Positions 16,546 through 25,105 of a DNA stretch of 43,131 nucleotides are shown here, piece by piece. The stretch is from positions 1-43,131 of the forward strand of contig JAJZWB010000011.1 of assembly GCA_021846845.1 (NCBI GenBank), given 5' to 3'. Under the pieces are notes generated by a model. The model saw only the letters and a list, made by a program, of their open reading frames with translations. It did no database searches and was not told the DNA's origin. The DNA comes from Actinomycetes bacterium. GTDB taxonomy: Bacteria; Actinomycetota; Thermoleophilia; Solirubrobacterales; Solirubrobacteraceae. Positions within the stretch are counted from its first letter, which is position 1. Every line of letters starts with the position of its first letter. The translations under genes and the position numbers were made by a program.

Positions 16546-16565
16546 GAGAATGAGATCTCAGTCTC
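16546..16565. promoter_or_regulatory. Candidate operator: 20-bp dyad at the transcription start
   Basis: The sequence reads GAGA-N2-GAGATCTC-N2-TCTC: 16 of 20 positions are symmetric, with the core TGAGATCTCA perfect. It lies just downstream of the -10, where a bound repressor would block transcription. The IclR-type regulator at the end of this operon is a natural candidate, but this is inference. Confidence 0.55.
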
Positions 16566-16584
16566 TGAAAATTGCGAGGAAACG

Positions 16585-17439
16585 GTGGCGCAAGTGAACC
16601 CGACGGGCCCGAGTCCGGCTGCTGAGACGACCGCGCCGATGCGTCCGCGCGCGCTGGAGCTCCACGGCCGGGTGGCGATCGTGACCGGTGCCGCGAAGGG
16701 GATCGGCGCGCTGGTCACCGAGCTGTTCGTGCGTGAGGGCGCGCGGGTCGTGCTCGGCGGGCGCGACCTGGGAGCGCTTGAGGCGCACGCCGCCAGGCTG
16801 AGGGAGATCGAGCCGTCCAGCGAGGTCGTCTGCCAGCCCTGCGACGTGACCGACGAGGCCCAGACCCAGAGGCTGGCCGCGAGGGCGGTCGAGGCGTTCG
16901 GCAGGATCGACGTCCTGGTCAACACGGCGGGCGGGACCGGGCCGATCGAGACACCGTGCCGCGACTATTCGGCCGACGAGTTCCGGAAGATCCTGGAGCT
17001 CAACGTGATCGGGACCTTCCTGCCCTGCAAGGCGGTGATCCCCTCGATGATCGCCAGCGGATACGGGCGGATCGTCAACATCGCGGGCACGTCCGGACTG
17101 CGCGGCTACGTGAACCGGAGCGGTTACTCGGCATCCAAGTGGGCGGTGCGCGGCTTCACGCGAACCCTGGCGCTCGAGCTCGGCCCCCATGGGATCACCG
17201 TCAACGACGTCTGCCCGAACGTCACCAACGGTGACCGGATGGACAGGATCGTGGCGACGAAGGCGGCGGCGCTGGGCAAGACGCCGGAGCAGGTGCGCGC
17301 CGACTTCGAGTCCCAGACGGCGCTGGGACGCTTCGTCGATGAGGTGGACGTCGCCGAGGCGGTGCTCTTCCTGGCCAGCGAGCGCGCCCGCAACATCACC
17401 GGGCACGACATCCCGGTCGACGCCGGCTGGGACGTCTGA
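16585..17439 (+). CDS. SDR-family oxidoreductase
   Basis: This classical short-chain dehydrogenase of 284 residues would oxidise or reduce an alcohol/ketone with NAD(P). It has the cofactor loop TGAAKGIG, NTAG (usually NNAG), the catalytic Ser in NIAGTSG, and YSASK (Tyr-x-x-x-Lys). The C-terminus ends ITGHDIPVDAGWDV, as in the 3-oxoacyl-ACP reductase-like subgroup. The GTG start is preceded by GAGG at good spacing. It is the first gene of the operon, 3 bases before the FAD subunit gene, so it probably handles a product or precursor of the hydroxylase. The substrate cannot be told. Confidence 0.85.
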   Translation: MAQVNPTGPSPAAETTAPMRPRALELHGRVAIVTGAAKGIGALVTELFVREGARVVLGGRDLGALEAHAARLREIEPSSEVVCQPCDVTDEAQTQRLAARAVEAFGRIDVLVNTAGGTGPIETPCRDYSADEFRKILELNVIGTFLPCKAVIPSMIASGYGRIVNIAGTSGLRGYVNRSGYSASKWAVRGFTRTLALELGPHGITVNDVCPNVTNGDRMDRIVATKAAALGKTPEQVRADFESQTALGRFVDEVDVAEAVLFLASERARNITGHDIPVDAGWDV

Positions 17440-17442
17440 GCG

Positions 17443-18318
17443 ATGCTGCCGCGTCCATTTGATTTCGTCCGTGCCGGCTCCGCGGGCGAGGCGAGCGCGA
17501 TCCTCGCCGAGAGCGATGGCGCAAAGGTGATCGCCGGCGGTCAGAGCCTCGTGCCGATGATGTCGCTCGGGCTGGTTACGCCGACGTGCCTGGTGGACAT
17601 CACCGGGCTGGAGCTCGACGGCGTCGAGGTCCTCGGCGGCCTTGTTCGGATCGGCGCGCTCACCAGGCACCGTGAGCTGGAGCGCAGCGCCGAGCTGCGA
17701 TCGGTGCTGCCGCTCGCCGCCGAGGCGGCCGCGGTCATCGGCAACCCTCGCGTGCGCAACCGCGGCACCTTCGGCGGGAGCCTCAGCCACGCGGACCCGA
17801 CGGCGGAGCTCTGCGCCGTGGCGCTGGCGCATGGCGGCCGGGTGTCGCTGGAGGGTCCCGAAGGCGAGCGGTCCGTCGAGATCGAGGACTTCCTGATCGG
17901 CTACTTCGAGACGGCGGCGCGACAGGGAGAGCTGCTCACCGGTGCGGAGCTCGCGCTTCCCTCGCCGGGCAGCGGCACGGCGTTCGTGGAGATCGCCGAG
18001 CGCGACGGTGACTTCGCCACCGCCGGCGCCGCGGTGATCCTCACCCTCGACGAGGGCCGCGAGCGCTGCGCTGCCGCGCGCGTCGTCGTGATCGGCATCG
18101 ACGGGCTCCCGGTGCGCCTGGCCGAGGTCGAGGAGCTGTGCGTCGGCGAAGCGGTCACCGACTCGCTGCTGGACGCGGCCGCCGCCATCGTGGAGCGTGT
18201 CGCGATGGCCGAGGACGACGCGTTCGTCTCGGCTCGCCATCGAGTCCGATGCGCGCGGGCCTGCACCGGGCGGGCGCTCAGGATCGCCTTTGAACGCGCG
18301 AGAGGAGAGCGACAGTGA
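17443..18318 (+). CDS. Mo-hydroxylase FAD subunit (CoxM/XdhB-like), set 1
   Basis: This is the medium, FAD-binding subunit of a three-subunit molybdenum hydroxylase; it passes electrons from the iron-sulfur subunit to an acceptor. The 291-residue protein has the two FAD-contacting motifs A31-GGQS35 and RNRGTFGGSLSHADP (around residues 105-119), then a CO dehydrogenase flavoprotein C-terminal domain. Length is normal. The stop overlaps the start of the small subunit (GTGA, 18315-18318). It belongs with the genes at 18315 and 18787. Confidence 0.92.
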   Translation: MLPRPFDFVRAGSAGEASAILAESDGAKVIAGGQSLVPMMSLGLVTPTCLVDITGLELDGVEVLGGLVRIGALTRHRELERSAELRSVLPLAAEAAAVIGNPRVRNRGTFGGSLSHADPTAELCAVALAHGGRVSLEGPEGERSVEIEDFLIGYFETAARQGELLTGAELALPSPGSGTAFVEIAERDGDFATAGAAVILTLDEGRERCAAARVVVIGIDGLPVRLAEVEELCVGEAVTDSLLDAAAAIVERVAMAEDDAFVSARHRVRCARACTGRALRIAFERARGERQ

Positions 18319-18773
18319 ACATCTCTCTGAAGGTGAATGGGGTCGCGGCGGAAGTCGACGTGCCCCCGCACTGGACCCTGCTGCGGATGCTCCGTGACAT
18401 GCTCCTGCACCACGAGGTCAAGCACGGCTGCGGCGAGGGCGTGTGCGGAGCGTGCACGGTGCTGCTCGACGGCGTGGCGGTCAACGGCTGCCTGGTGCTC
18501 GCCGTGCAGGCCGACGGCGCCGACGTTCGGACGGTCGCGAGCCTCGCTGAGGGGGACGCGCTGCATCCGCTCCAGCGCGAGCTCGTCGAGCGCGGCGCCG
18601 TGCAGTGCGGCTTCTGCACGGCGGGAGTGGTGCTCGGCGCGCTGGAGGCGACCACGATCGGCGCCGCCGGCAGCCGAGAAGAGATCCGCCGCAGCCTCGC
18701 GGGCAACCTCTGCCGCTGCACCGGCTACGCGACCATCGTCGACGCCGTCGAGGCGTATCAACTCACCAGGTGA
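18315..18773 (+). CDS. Mo-hydroxylase [2Fe-2S] subunit (CoxS-like), set 1
   Basis: The small iron-sulfur subunit carries two 2Fe-2S clusters. In 152 residues the plant-ferredoxin-type cluster is bound by C39, C44, C47 and C59, and the second cluster by C98, C101, C133 and C135 (QCGFC and LCRC motifs). All eight ligands are present, so the protein should be functional. It overlaps the FAD subunit gene upstream and is followed after 13 bases by the Mo subunit gene. Confidence 0.94.
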   Translation: MNISLKVNGVAAEVDVPPHWTLLRMLRDMLLHHEVKHGCGEGVCGACTVLLDGVAVNGCLVLAVQADGADVRTVASLAEGDALHPLQRELVERGAVQCGFCTAGVVLGALEATTIGAAGSREEIRRSLAGNLCRCTGYATIVDAVEAYQLTR

Positions 18774-18786
18774 AGCGAGCATCATC

Positions 18787-21105
18787 ATGAGCATTGCCGA
18801 TGTGAAGGCCAAGCACCGCGTGGTGGGGGAGGAGATCGTCCGCCACGACGCTGTGGAGAAGGTGTGCGGCCGAACCAGCTACAGCGCCGACGCGGCACTA
18901 CCGGGGATGCTGCACGCGATGCTCAGGCGCTCGGACGTCTGCCATGCGCGCCTGCGCTCGATCGACGTCGAACGGGCGAAGGCGATCGATGGCGTGGTGG
19001 CGGTGCTGCTCGCCGACGACGTGCCCAACAACCGCATCTGGGTGGACGTGCCGGGTCAGACCCTTGAGGTCGGCGCCCTGAAGTCCTTCCAGAACGTCCT
19101 CGCCGACGGCATCGTGCGCTATCACGGCGAGCCGGTGGCGCTGGTGATCGCGCGCAGCGAGGACGCCGCGCTGGCTGCCGTCGATGCGATCGAGATCGAC
19201 TACGAGCGGCTGCCCGTCGTCGACGATCCTGGACGGGCGCTCGACGACGACGCGCCGAAGGTGCACGAGAGCGGGAACCTGCTGACCGAGTGGGTTCTGG
19301 AGGAGGGCGACGTGGACGCCGCCCTGCGCGACGCGCCCGTCGTGGTCGAGGACAGCTACCAGACGCAGTTCATCGACCATGCGTACCTGGAGCCGGAGTC
19401 TGGGCTCGCCTGGCTCGACACCGACGGCGTGATCGTGATCAGGGCCTCGACGCAGGTGATCGAGCACTTCCGTGATGTCGCCCACATCCTCGGGGTCGAC
19501 GAGAACCGTGTTCGCGTGATCGCGCCCTACGTCGGCGGGGGGTTCGGCGGCAAGGAGGACATGACCGTCGAGCCCTATCTGGGCCTGGCCGTGAGCAGGA
19601 CCGGTCAGCCGGTGCGGATGGTCTGGTCGCGCCAGGAGTCGCTCCAGGCGCGCCAGAATCGCCACGCGGTTCGCATGCGCTACCGGACCGCGGCGGACGA
19701 GCAGGGCAACCTGATTGCGCAGGACATCGAGATCCTGTCGGACGGTGGCGCCTATGCCTTCCTGTCGGCGCTGGTCCTGCTGTACTCGACGACGTGCGCG
19801 CCGGGTCCCTACCGCTGCCCGAACGTGCGCATCCACAGCCGGGTCGTCTACACCAACCACACGCCGTGCAGCGCGATGCGCGGCTTCGGCGGCATGCAGG
19901 TCGCGCTCGGCTACGAGGGCCAGATGGACAAGCTAGCGCGCAGGCTGGGAATGGATCCGCTTGAGCTTCGGCGACGCAACTTCGTCGAGAAGGGCGACAC
20001 GCTCGCGATCGGGCAGCCGCTGCCGACGCACGTCGCGCTGCCTGAGCTGACCGAGGCGGTGGAGAGCCGGATGGGCCCTCGGCCGCTGCCGTCCGGCCCG
20101 GACAAGCTCGTCGGGCGGGGCTTCTCCTGCAACCTTCAGTCGTATGGCCGCTGCGTCTGGCTGGACGACTGGTCCAGCGCCTGGATCGGGTTCGAGCTGG
20201 ACGGCAGCCTGGTCATCCGCATCGGGGTCCCGGACATCGGCTGCGGGCAGGCGTCGTCGCTGGTGCAGATCGCGTCGGAGGTGCTCGGCGTCGCCCCCGG
20301 AAGGATCACGATCCACATCGGCGACTCGGCCCTGAACCCCCTGACCGGCACGACGACAGCCACGCGCCAGCTGTACATGTCGGGCAACGCGGTCCTGAAG
20401 GCGGCGACCGAGCTGCGCGACGGCCTGAGCGAGGTCGCGGCCGCCATGCTGGATGTCGAGGCCGACCGGGTCGTCTTCTCGCCCGACGGCGTTCACGACG
20501 GCGACGAGCCCGATCGGACGGTCGGCTTCCCGGCGCTGATCGCGGAGTGCGCCCGTCGCGACGTCCCGTGGCAGAGGCTGTCGGTCTTCAACGGCCCGAA
20601 GGGCGCCGCCTGGAAGGCGGATGAGCGCTGGCGCGGGCGCGTGCTCCCCGACTTCACCTATGGCTGCCACGCCGTCGACATCGAGCTGGATCGAGAGACC
20701 GGCCACGTGCGGGTGCTGCGCTACGTCGCCGCGCACGACGTCGGACGCGCGATCAACCCCGCGTCGGTGCGGGGGCAGATCGTCGGCGCGGTGGCGATGG
20801 GGCTCGGCCAGGCCCTCTCGGAGCGCGTCGTCTTCGAGGAGGGCCAGAACCTGACCGGCACCTTTGCCCAGTACCTGATCCCCACCGCGGTGGAGATCCC
20901 CGACGTCGAGGCGATCGTGCTGGAGAGCGGCGAGGGTCTCGGACCCTTCGGGGCGCGGGGCATCGGGGAGCCGCCGGTCGGGCCGCCGATCCCGGCCATC
21001 GCCGCGGCGCTGCACGACGCCGCGGGCGTCACGATGACCGTAACCCCGTTCACCTCCGAGCGGATCGCGGACGCGATCGAGGGACGGACCGGTGCCGCAG
21101 ATTGA
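18787..21105 (+). CDS. Mo-hydroxylase large subunit (xanthine dehydrogenase family), set 1
   Basis: The catalytic subunit holds the molybdopterin cytosine dinucleotide cofactor and hydroxylates a substrate with water. In 772 residues it has the cofactor loop G250-GGFGGK256, the active-site loop A363-MRGFGG369, AHDVGRAINP, and the C-terminal G725-IGE728 whose Glu is the expected base. The loop lacks the CSFR motif of true CO dehydrogenase, so CO is unlikely; AMRGFGG is closer to xanthine dehydrogenase-type hydroxylases of N-heterocycles. I start at the ATG at 18787, since the longer frame upstream is the shadow of the small subunit gene. The substrate is unknown. Confidence 0.92.
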   Translation: MSIADVKAKHRVVGEEIVRHDAVEKVCGRTSYSADAALPGMLHAMLRRSDVCHARLRSIDVERAKAIDGVVAVLLADDVPNNRIWVDVPGQTLEVGALKSFQNVLADGIVRYHGEPVALVIARSEDAALAAVDAIEIDYERLPVVDDPGRALDDDAPKVHESGNLLTEWVLEEGDVDAALRDAPVVVEDSYQTQFIDHAYLEPESGLAWLDTDGVIVIRASTQVIEHFRDVAHILGVDENRVRVIAPYVGGGFGGKEDMTVEPYLGLAVSRTGQPVRMVWSRQESLQARQNRHAVRMRYRTAADEQGNLIAQDIEILSDGGAYAFLSALVLLYSTTCAPGPYRCPNVRIHSRVVYTNHTPCSAMRGFGGMQVALGYEGQMDKLARRLGMDPLELRRRNFVEKGDTLAIGQPLPTHVALPELTEAVESRMGPRPLPSGPDKLVGRGFSCNLQSYGRCVWLDDWSSAWIGFELDGSLVIRIGVPDIGCGQASSLVQIASEVLGVAPGRITIHIGDSALNPLTGTTTATRQLYMSGNAVLKAATELRDGLSEVAAAMLDVEADRVVFSPDGVHDGDEPDRTVGFPALIAECARRDVPWQRLSVFNGPKGAAWKADERWRGRVLPDFTYGCHAVDIELDRETGHVRVLRYVAAHDVGRAINPASVRGQIVGAVAMGLGQALSERVVFEEGQNLTGTFAQYLIPTAVEIPDVEAIVLESGEGLGPFGARGIGEPPVGPPIPAIAAALHDAAGVTMTVTPFTSERIADAIEGRTGAAD

Positions 21106-21841
21106 GGGCAGCGAGCATCTGGCGCTGTCGGTCGAGGAGGTCTGGAAGCGGCTGAACGAGCCCGCGATGCTCGCCGAGGCCATCCCGGGCTGCCGAACCA
21201 TGACGGCCGAGGACGAGGGCCGGTTCCGCACGACGCTCGACATAGCCGTCGGTGCGGTGCGCGGCACCTACGACGGATTCGTCTTCTATGAGGACCTGGA
21301 GCCGCCTGAGCGCTGCACGATCGCGATCGAGGGGAAGGGAACTCACGGCTCGATCGAGGGTCGCGGCACGCTCTCGCTGGTGATGACCGCCGACGGCACC
21401 GCGGTGAACTACGTCGGAAGGTTCGACGTGCAGGGGCGCGTCGCCGGAGTCGGAGCGCGCGTCATGTCGGGAGTCAGCCGCAAGCTGATCGTGGAGACGC
21501 TCCGCAACCTGGCGGCGCTCGCGCCGGCGACCGAGGGCCCGGTCCCCGAGGCCGGCGCCCAGGGCGCGGCCGGGGAGGCCGACTCCGAGGGCGCGGCCGG
21601 GGGGGTCGGGTCCACGGAAGAGGCCGGGCGGTTCGGCTCCAGCGGCGCGGCCCCGGAGGCCGGTCCCCAGGGCGCGGGCGGTCAGCCCGGCTTCCAGCGC
21701 GCGGCCGGGCAGGCCGGCCCGCGGGGCGCGGGCGGTCAGGTCGAGCCATTCCGTCCGCTGGCCTCCCCGCTGCACGACCTGGGCGGCCGCATCCGCCGGT
21801 GGTGGGCACGGGTCGTCGCGTGGACGCGCCGAAGGGCGTGA
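21092..21841 (+). CDS. CoxG/SRPBCC-family protein with low-complexity tail
   Basis: Residues 1-150 match the CoxG (CO dehydrogenase subunit G) branch of the SRPBCC fold. SVEEVWKRLNEPAMLAEAIPGC and the late IEGRGTLSLVM strand are typical. CoxG proteins help place Mo-hydroxylases at the membrane. The next ~70 residues are a degenerate Gly/Ala/Gln/Glu repeat (units like AGAQGAAGE, AGPQGAGGQ), and the end is a short basic, Trp-rich helix (RIRRWWARVVAWTRRRA) suited to membrane binding. The GTG start overlaps the large-subunit gene by 14 bases, so the two are co-expressed. The family call is good; the tail function is inferred. Confidence 0.83.
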   Translation: MPQIEGSEHLALSVEEVWKRLNEPAMLAEAIPGCRTMTAEDEGRFRTTLDIAVGAVRGTYDGFVFYEDLEPPERCTIAIEGKGTHGSIEGRGTLSLVMTADGTAVNYVGRFDVQGRVAGVGARVMSGVSRKLIVETLRNLAALAPATEGPVPEAGAQGAAGEADSEGAAGGVGSTEEAGRFGSSGAAPEAGPQGAGGQPGFQRAAGQAGPRGAGGQVEPFRPLASPLHDLGGRIRRWWARVVAWTRRRA

Positions 21842-22028
21842 GCGGGCATGGACGCGCGTCGTGGTGAGCGAGGGGGCCGCGATCGCCCGGCGCCCGCCGG
21901 CGGCTGCGCGCCGTCGCGGCCGACGATGACCGGGGAGACGGCGGGCGCTCGCCGGGGGCGACAGGCAGGCGGCGCGGCGGATGCGACCCGCGCCTCGGCG
22001 CAGTTCCGTGACCAAGCAAAGGAGCCAC
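21842..22028. other. 187-base gap between the CoxG-like and DUF6282-type genes
   Basis: The gap is GC-rich, with one small hairpin (CGGCG 21938-21942 with CGCCG 21949-21953) and no credible promoter. A good ribosome binding site (AAAGGAG) ends 4-5 bases before the next ATG. I see no gene in it. Confidence 0.45.
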
Positions 22029-22916
22029 ATGTCAAGAGCAGACCTCGATCTTCTCCGCGACGCGATCGACATGCACGCGCACACGCACCCGGCCCTGTTC
22101 TCCAGACCGATCGACGACACGGATCTGGCGAAGCAGGCGCTCGACTACGGGATGCGCGGGTTCGTGCTCAAGGATCACGACAGCTCGACGACCGGCCGCG
22201 CGCACCACGTCAACAAGATCTACAACGAGACGGAGGCGTTCGGCGCGATCGTTCTGAACCGCACCGTTGGCGGGATCAATCCCTACGTCGCGCAGGGCGC
22301 GCTGCACTATGGCGCGAAGGTCGTCTGGATGCCGAGCAACCACTCGAAGTGGCACGCGACCTACTTCGACATGCCGGACTACCCGCAGCTGGGGCGCAGG
22401 CGCAAGCAGCTGGCGGGGCCCGGGGTCACGGTGTTCGACGAGCACGACCAGCTGACCGAGGAGACGCTGCTCGTCCTTGACATGGTCGCCGAGGCGGACG
22501 CCTGCCTCGCGACGGGCCACCTGAGCATCGCCGAGATCCGGGCGCTGCTCGACGAGGCCAACAAGCGCGGCGTGAAGAAGTTCCTCGTCACCCACGCCAA
22601 CTGGGCGCTCTGCAAGCTGGACCTCGACGTCCAGCGAGAGCTGATCGACAAGGGGGCCTACCTCGAGTACGTCGCCGTCTCGTGCTGCTCGCCGACGTTC
22701 TGGGAGCAGAACCCGACCGAGCTGGCGGAGTGGATCGACACGATCGGCGGCGATCGCCTCGTCCTCAGCTCCGACCTGGGCCAGCCATCCGCCCCGCCGC
22801 ACCCGGAGGGCATGCGCATGCTGATCAGGGCCCTGCTCGACGTCGGTGCCAGCTACGATGAGCTTGAGAAGATGACCAAGGCCAATCCGGCGGCCCTGCT
22901 CGGAATGTCCGCGTAA
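22029..22916 (+). CDS. DUF6282-type metal-dependent hydrolase
   Basis: This 295-residue predicted TIM-barrel hydrolase has likely metal ligands spread in amidohydrolase fashion: D14-x-H-x-H18 near the start (DMHAHTHP), then LKDHDSSTTGRA, MPSNHSKWH, TGHLS, VTHANW and SSDLGQ. The pattern fits the uncharacterised DUF6282 group related to amidohydrolase/PHP enzymes. The ATG at 22029 has a strong AAAGGAG site; the longer frame upstream is not needed. It follows the Mo-hydroxylase set on the same strand, so it may open a ring or hydrolyse an amide of the oxidised product. The reaction is not known. Confidence 0.75.
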   Translation: MSRADLDLLRDAIDMHAHTHPALFSRPIDDTDLAKQALDYGMRGFVLKDHDSSTTGRAHHVNKIYNETEAFGAIVLNRTVGGINPYVAQGALHYGAKVVWMPSNHSKWHATYFDMPDYPQLGRRRKQLAGPGVTVFDEHDQLTEETLLVLDMVAEADACLATGHLSIAEIRALLDEANKRGVKKFLVTHANWALCKLDLDVQRELIDKGAYLEYVAVSCCSPTFWEQNPTELAEWIDTIGGDRLVLSSDLGQPSAPPHPEGMRMLIRALLDVGASYDELEKMTKANPAALLGMSA

Positions 22917-22953
22917 GCGGGCTCGGGCCAGCGCAACGACTGCGAGCTCCGCC

Positions 22954-23748
22954 GTGAAGCGCGTCGGTCGGCCAGCCAACGTCGATGGTCCCAAGGTGCT
23001 GGAGCGAGCCCTCTCGGTGCTCGACCTGTTCACCGAGAGACGTCCCGAGTGGACGATGACCGACATCAGCGAGGCGGCCGGGCTGCCCGTCTCCACGACC
23101 TACAGGATCGTCAACGCCCTCGAGTACCACGGTCTCCTGCGTCACGCCGGGGCCGGCTATCGCCTCGGCGTGGCGGCCGTCTCGCTCGGCCGCCGCGCCT
23201 CGGCCGGGTTCGACATGGTCGCGGCCCTGCACCCGGTGCTCGAGGGGCTGGCGCTGGAGGTCGGAGAGACCGCGGTCCTCTCGATCTTCGACGCCACCCA
23301 CATCGGCGCGCTCTGCATCGACCGCATCGAGGCGCCACAGCAGCTGCGGCTGTCGATGGAGGTCGGCTCGATGGTTCCGCTGCACGCCGGCGCATCGGCC
23401 AAGGCGGTCCTGGCATCGCAGGGCGACGAGGTGCTGGAGGCGGTCGTCGCCCGCCCGCTGCCCAGGCTCGCGGCCAACACGATCACCGATCCGGAGCGGC
23501 TGCGCGAGGAGGTCCGGACCATCCGTGAGCAGGGCCATGCCGTCAGCTTTGAGGAGACCAACGCCGGCGCCTGGGGGCTCGCCGTGCCGATCCTCGGCGG
23601 TGACGGCCTGGGCATCGCGGTGATCGGGCTGGCGGCACCGATCTCCCGCCACTCCGATGCGGTTCAGCGGGAGGCGACGCGCGCGCTTAGAGAGGCATGC
23701 CGGCGCGCCGCGACGATCCTCCGGGTCGGCGTCGACGGCGCGGACTGA
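22954..23748 (+). CDS. IclR-family transcriptional regulator
   Basis: The 264-residue regulator has a winged helix-turn-helix at residues ~10-65 (VLERALSVLDLFTER, then TDISEAAGLPVSTTYRIVNALEYHGLL), followed by an IclR effector-binding domain with ISFEETN-like and LAVPILGGDGLGIAVIGL segments. IclR proteins commonly control aromatic and heterocycle catabolism, binding short palindromes near promoters. It is the last plus-strand gene of this unit, 37 bases after the DUF6282-type gene. The dyads at 16546-16565 and 25314-25329 are candidate targets; they do not share an obvious core, so it may bind only one. Confidence 0.93.
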   Translation: MKRVGRPANVDGPKVLERALSVLDLFTERRPEWTMTDISEAAGLPVSTTYRIVNALEYHGLLRHAGAGYRLGVAAVSLGRRASAGFDMVAALHPVLEGLALEVGETAVLSIFDATHIGALCIDRIEAPQQLRLSMEVGSMVPLHAGASAKAVLASQGDEVLEAVVARPLPRLAANTITDPERLREEVRTIREQGHAVSFEETNAGAWGLAVPILGGDGLGIAVIGLAAPISRHSDAVQREATRALREACRRAATILRVGVDGAD

Positions 23749-23753
23749 TCGGC

Positions 23754-23772
23754 GCCGCGTCGGCGACGCGGC
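23754..23772. terminator. Hairpin between convergent IclR and aminotransferase genes
   Basis: GCCGCGTC (23754-23761) and GACGCGGC (23765-23772) form an 8-bp perfect stem with a 3-base loop, in the 46-base gap between two converging genes. No T-run follows in either direction. Confidence 0.5.
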
Positions 23773-23794
23773 CGACCCGGTTGCGCGGTGGGCG

Positions 23795-25105
23795 TCAGCC
23801 GACCTCGGCGTCGGCCACCGTGAGGCCGTGATGGAGCGCCTCGAAGATCTGCTCCAGCTCGGAGTCGCCGACGATCAGAGGCGGCGCGATGAACAGCGAC
23901 GTCTGCTCGCAGCTGGTGGCGATCAGAACGCCGCTCTCCATGGCGCGGGCCGCGACTCGGCCGGCGAGGGGATCTGCCTCCTCGCCGCGCCAGGTCCGCC
24001 AGTCCGGGCCTTGCAGCTCGACGGTCCAGTGAAGGCCACGGCCGTCGATGCGCGCGACGCTCGGATGAGCGCCCGCGACCTCCCGCATGCGCTCGAGCAT
24101 GTAGCCGTCGCGGGCCAGCGCCCGCTCGTAGATCCGGTCGCGCTGCGAGACGCGCAGGTGGGCGATCACCGCGGCCACCGTGAGCGGATGCCCGCGGAAG
24201 GTGCTGTAGCTCTGCCAGGCACGGCCGTCCAGCTGCTCTAGGACCCGCCGGGAGAGCACGACCGCGCCCGCCGGCGAACCGCCGGCGGCGAGGCACTTGC
24301 CCATCGTGACCATGTCCGGGCGCGAGGTGCCGTGCTGGAACTGGAACCAGCCGCCCACGCGACCGAACCCGGTGACCGTCTCGTCGGCGATCCACAGCGC
24401 GCCCGCCCGCTCGGCGAGCCCCGCCACCGTGTCCTGGTAGGCGGGCGTGTGATAGGTGCCGCCCTGGCTGTAGTCGATCAGGACGGCGGCGCTGCGCTCC
24501 AGCTGCCTCAGCGCGTCCCGGTGCCAGTCGTCGCCCGCGGTCGGGTCCGGCTGCCCGGTCACGCGCGCGCCCGTGGGGGCGGGGAGGGCGTGCACCCTGG
24601 CCAGGCGCGGGGGCTCGGCGCTGGATCCCGGGCGGTCCCCGGCGAGTCCACCATGCCACTGCGGCTGGATCGTCATCTCACGCGCGAGGCCGGCGCCGCC
24701 GTGGTACGCGCGTTCGCGGGTCGCCAGCTCCGTCCGGCCGGTGAGCGCCTGGGCGAGCGCCAGGGCCGCGTCGTTCGCCTCGCTGGCGCTGATGAAGAAG
24801 CGCACCGCGCCGACCCATTCCTCGTCGCCGAACGCGACCCGCACGAGGTCCTCGGCGGCCTGTCTGCGCGGCCCGAACCCCCAGCCCTCGTTGATCGCGA
24901 GCCCCGTCGCGCTCTCACGCAGTGCCTGGGCGATCTCAGGGTGACAGTGACCCAGGGGTGCCGCGGTGTTGCTGGCGTCGATCACGCGGCGCCCGTCGGA
25001 GAGATGGAACCAGACACCCTCCCCGCCGACGACATCGGGGAGGGCCCCCTTACCGGACGCGAGGCTGGTGCTGAGGAGCCGCTGCCCGGTGGCGGACATC
25101 GTCAT
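23795..25105 (-). CDS. Class III PLP-dependent aminotransferase
   Basis: This 436-residue fold-type I enzyme is of the aminotransferase class III / glutamate-1-semialdehyde aminomutase type. It has the PLP aspartate motif WIADETVTGFGR and the Schiff-base lysine K270 in MGKCLAAGGSPAGAV. The phosphate loop reads FFISASEANDAA in place of the common SGSEAN. I start at 25105 because that ATG overlaps the tautomerase stop as ATGA (25102-25105), with AGGA just before it. With the tautomerase it forms a short operon diverging from the amidohydrolase run. The substrate is unknown; a beta- or omega-amino acid is usual for this class. Confidence 0.87.
   Translation of the reverse strand: MTMSATGQRLLSTSLASGKGALPDVVGGEGVWFHLSDGRRVIDASNTAAPLGHCHPEIAQALRESATGLAINEGWGFGPRRQAAEDLVRVAFGDEEWVGAVRFFISASEANDAALALAQALTGRTELATRERAYHGGAGLAREMTIQPQWHGGLAGDRPGSSAEPPRLARVHALPAPTGARVTGQPDPTAGDDWHRDALRQLERSAAVLIDYSQGGTYHTPAYQDTVAGLAERAGALWIADETVTGFGRVGGWFQFQHGTSRPDMVTMGKCLAAGGSPAGAVVLSRRVLEQLDGRAWQSYSTFRGHPLTVAAVIAHLRVSQRDRIYERALARDGYMLERMREVAGAHPSVARIDGRGLHWTVELQGPDWRTWRGEEADPLAGRVAARAMESGVLIATSCEQTSLFIAPPLIVGDSELEQIFEALHHGLTVADAEVG

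Noticed and set aside
16341-16547. 68-codon plus-strand frame before the SDR gene
   Set aside because: It runs through the promoter and has Arg/Pro/Ala-rich composition with no motif.
18787-21105. Set 1 as a CO dehydrogenase
   Set aside because: The CO-specific CSFR loop of the large subunit is absent; AMRGFGG is found in its place, so CO oxidation is not supported.
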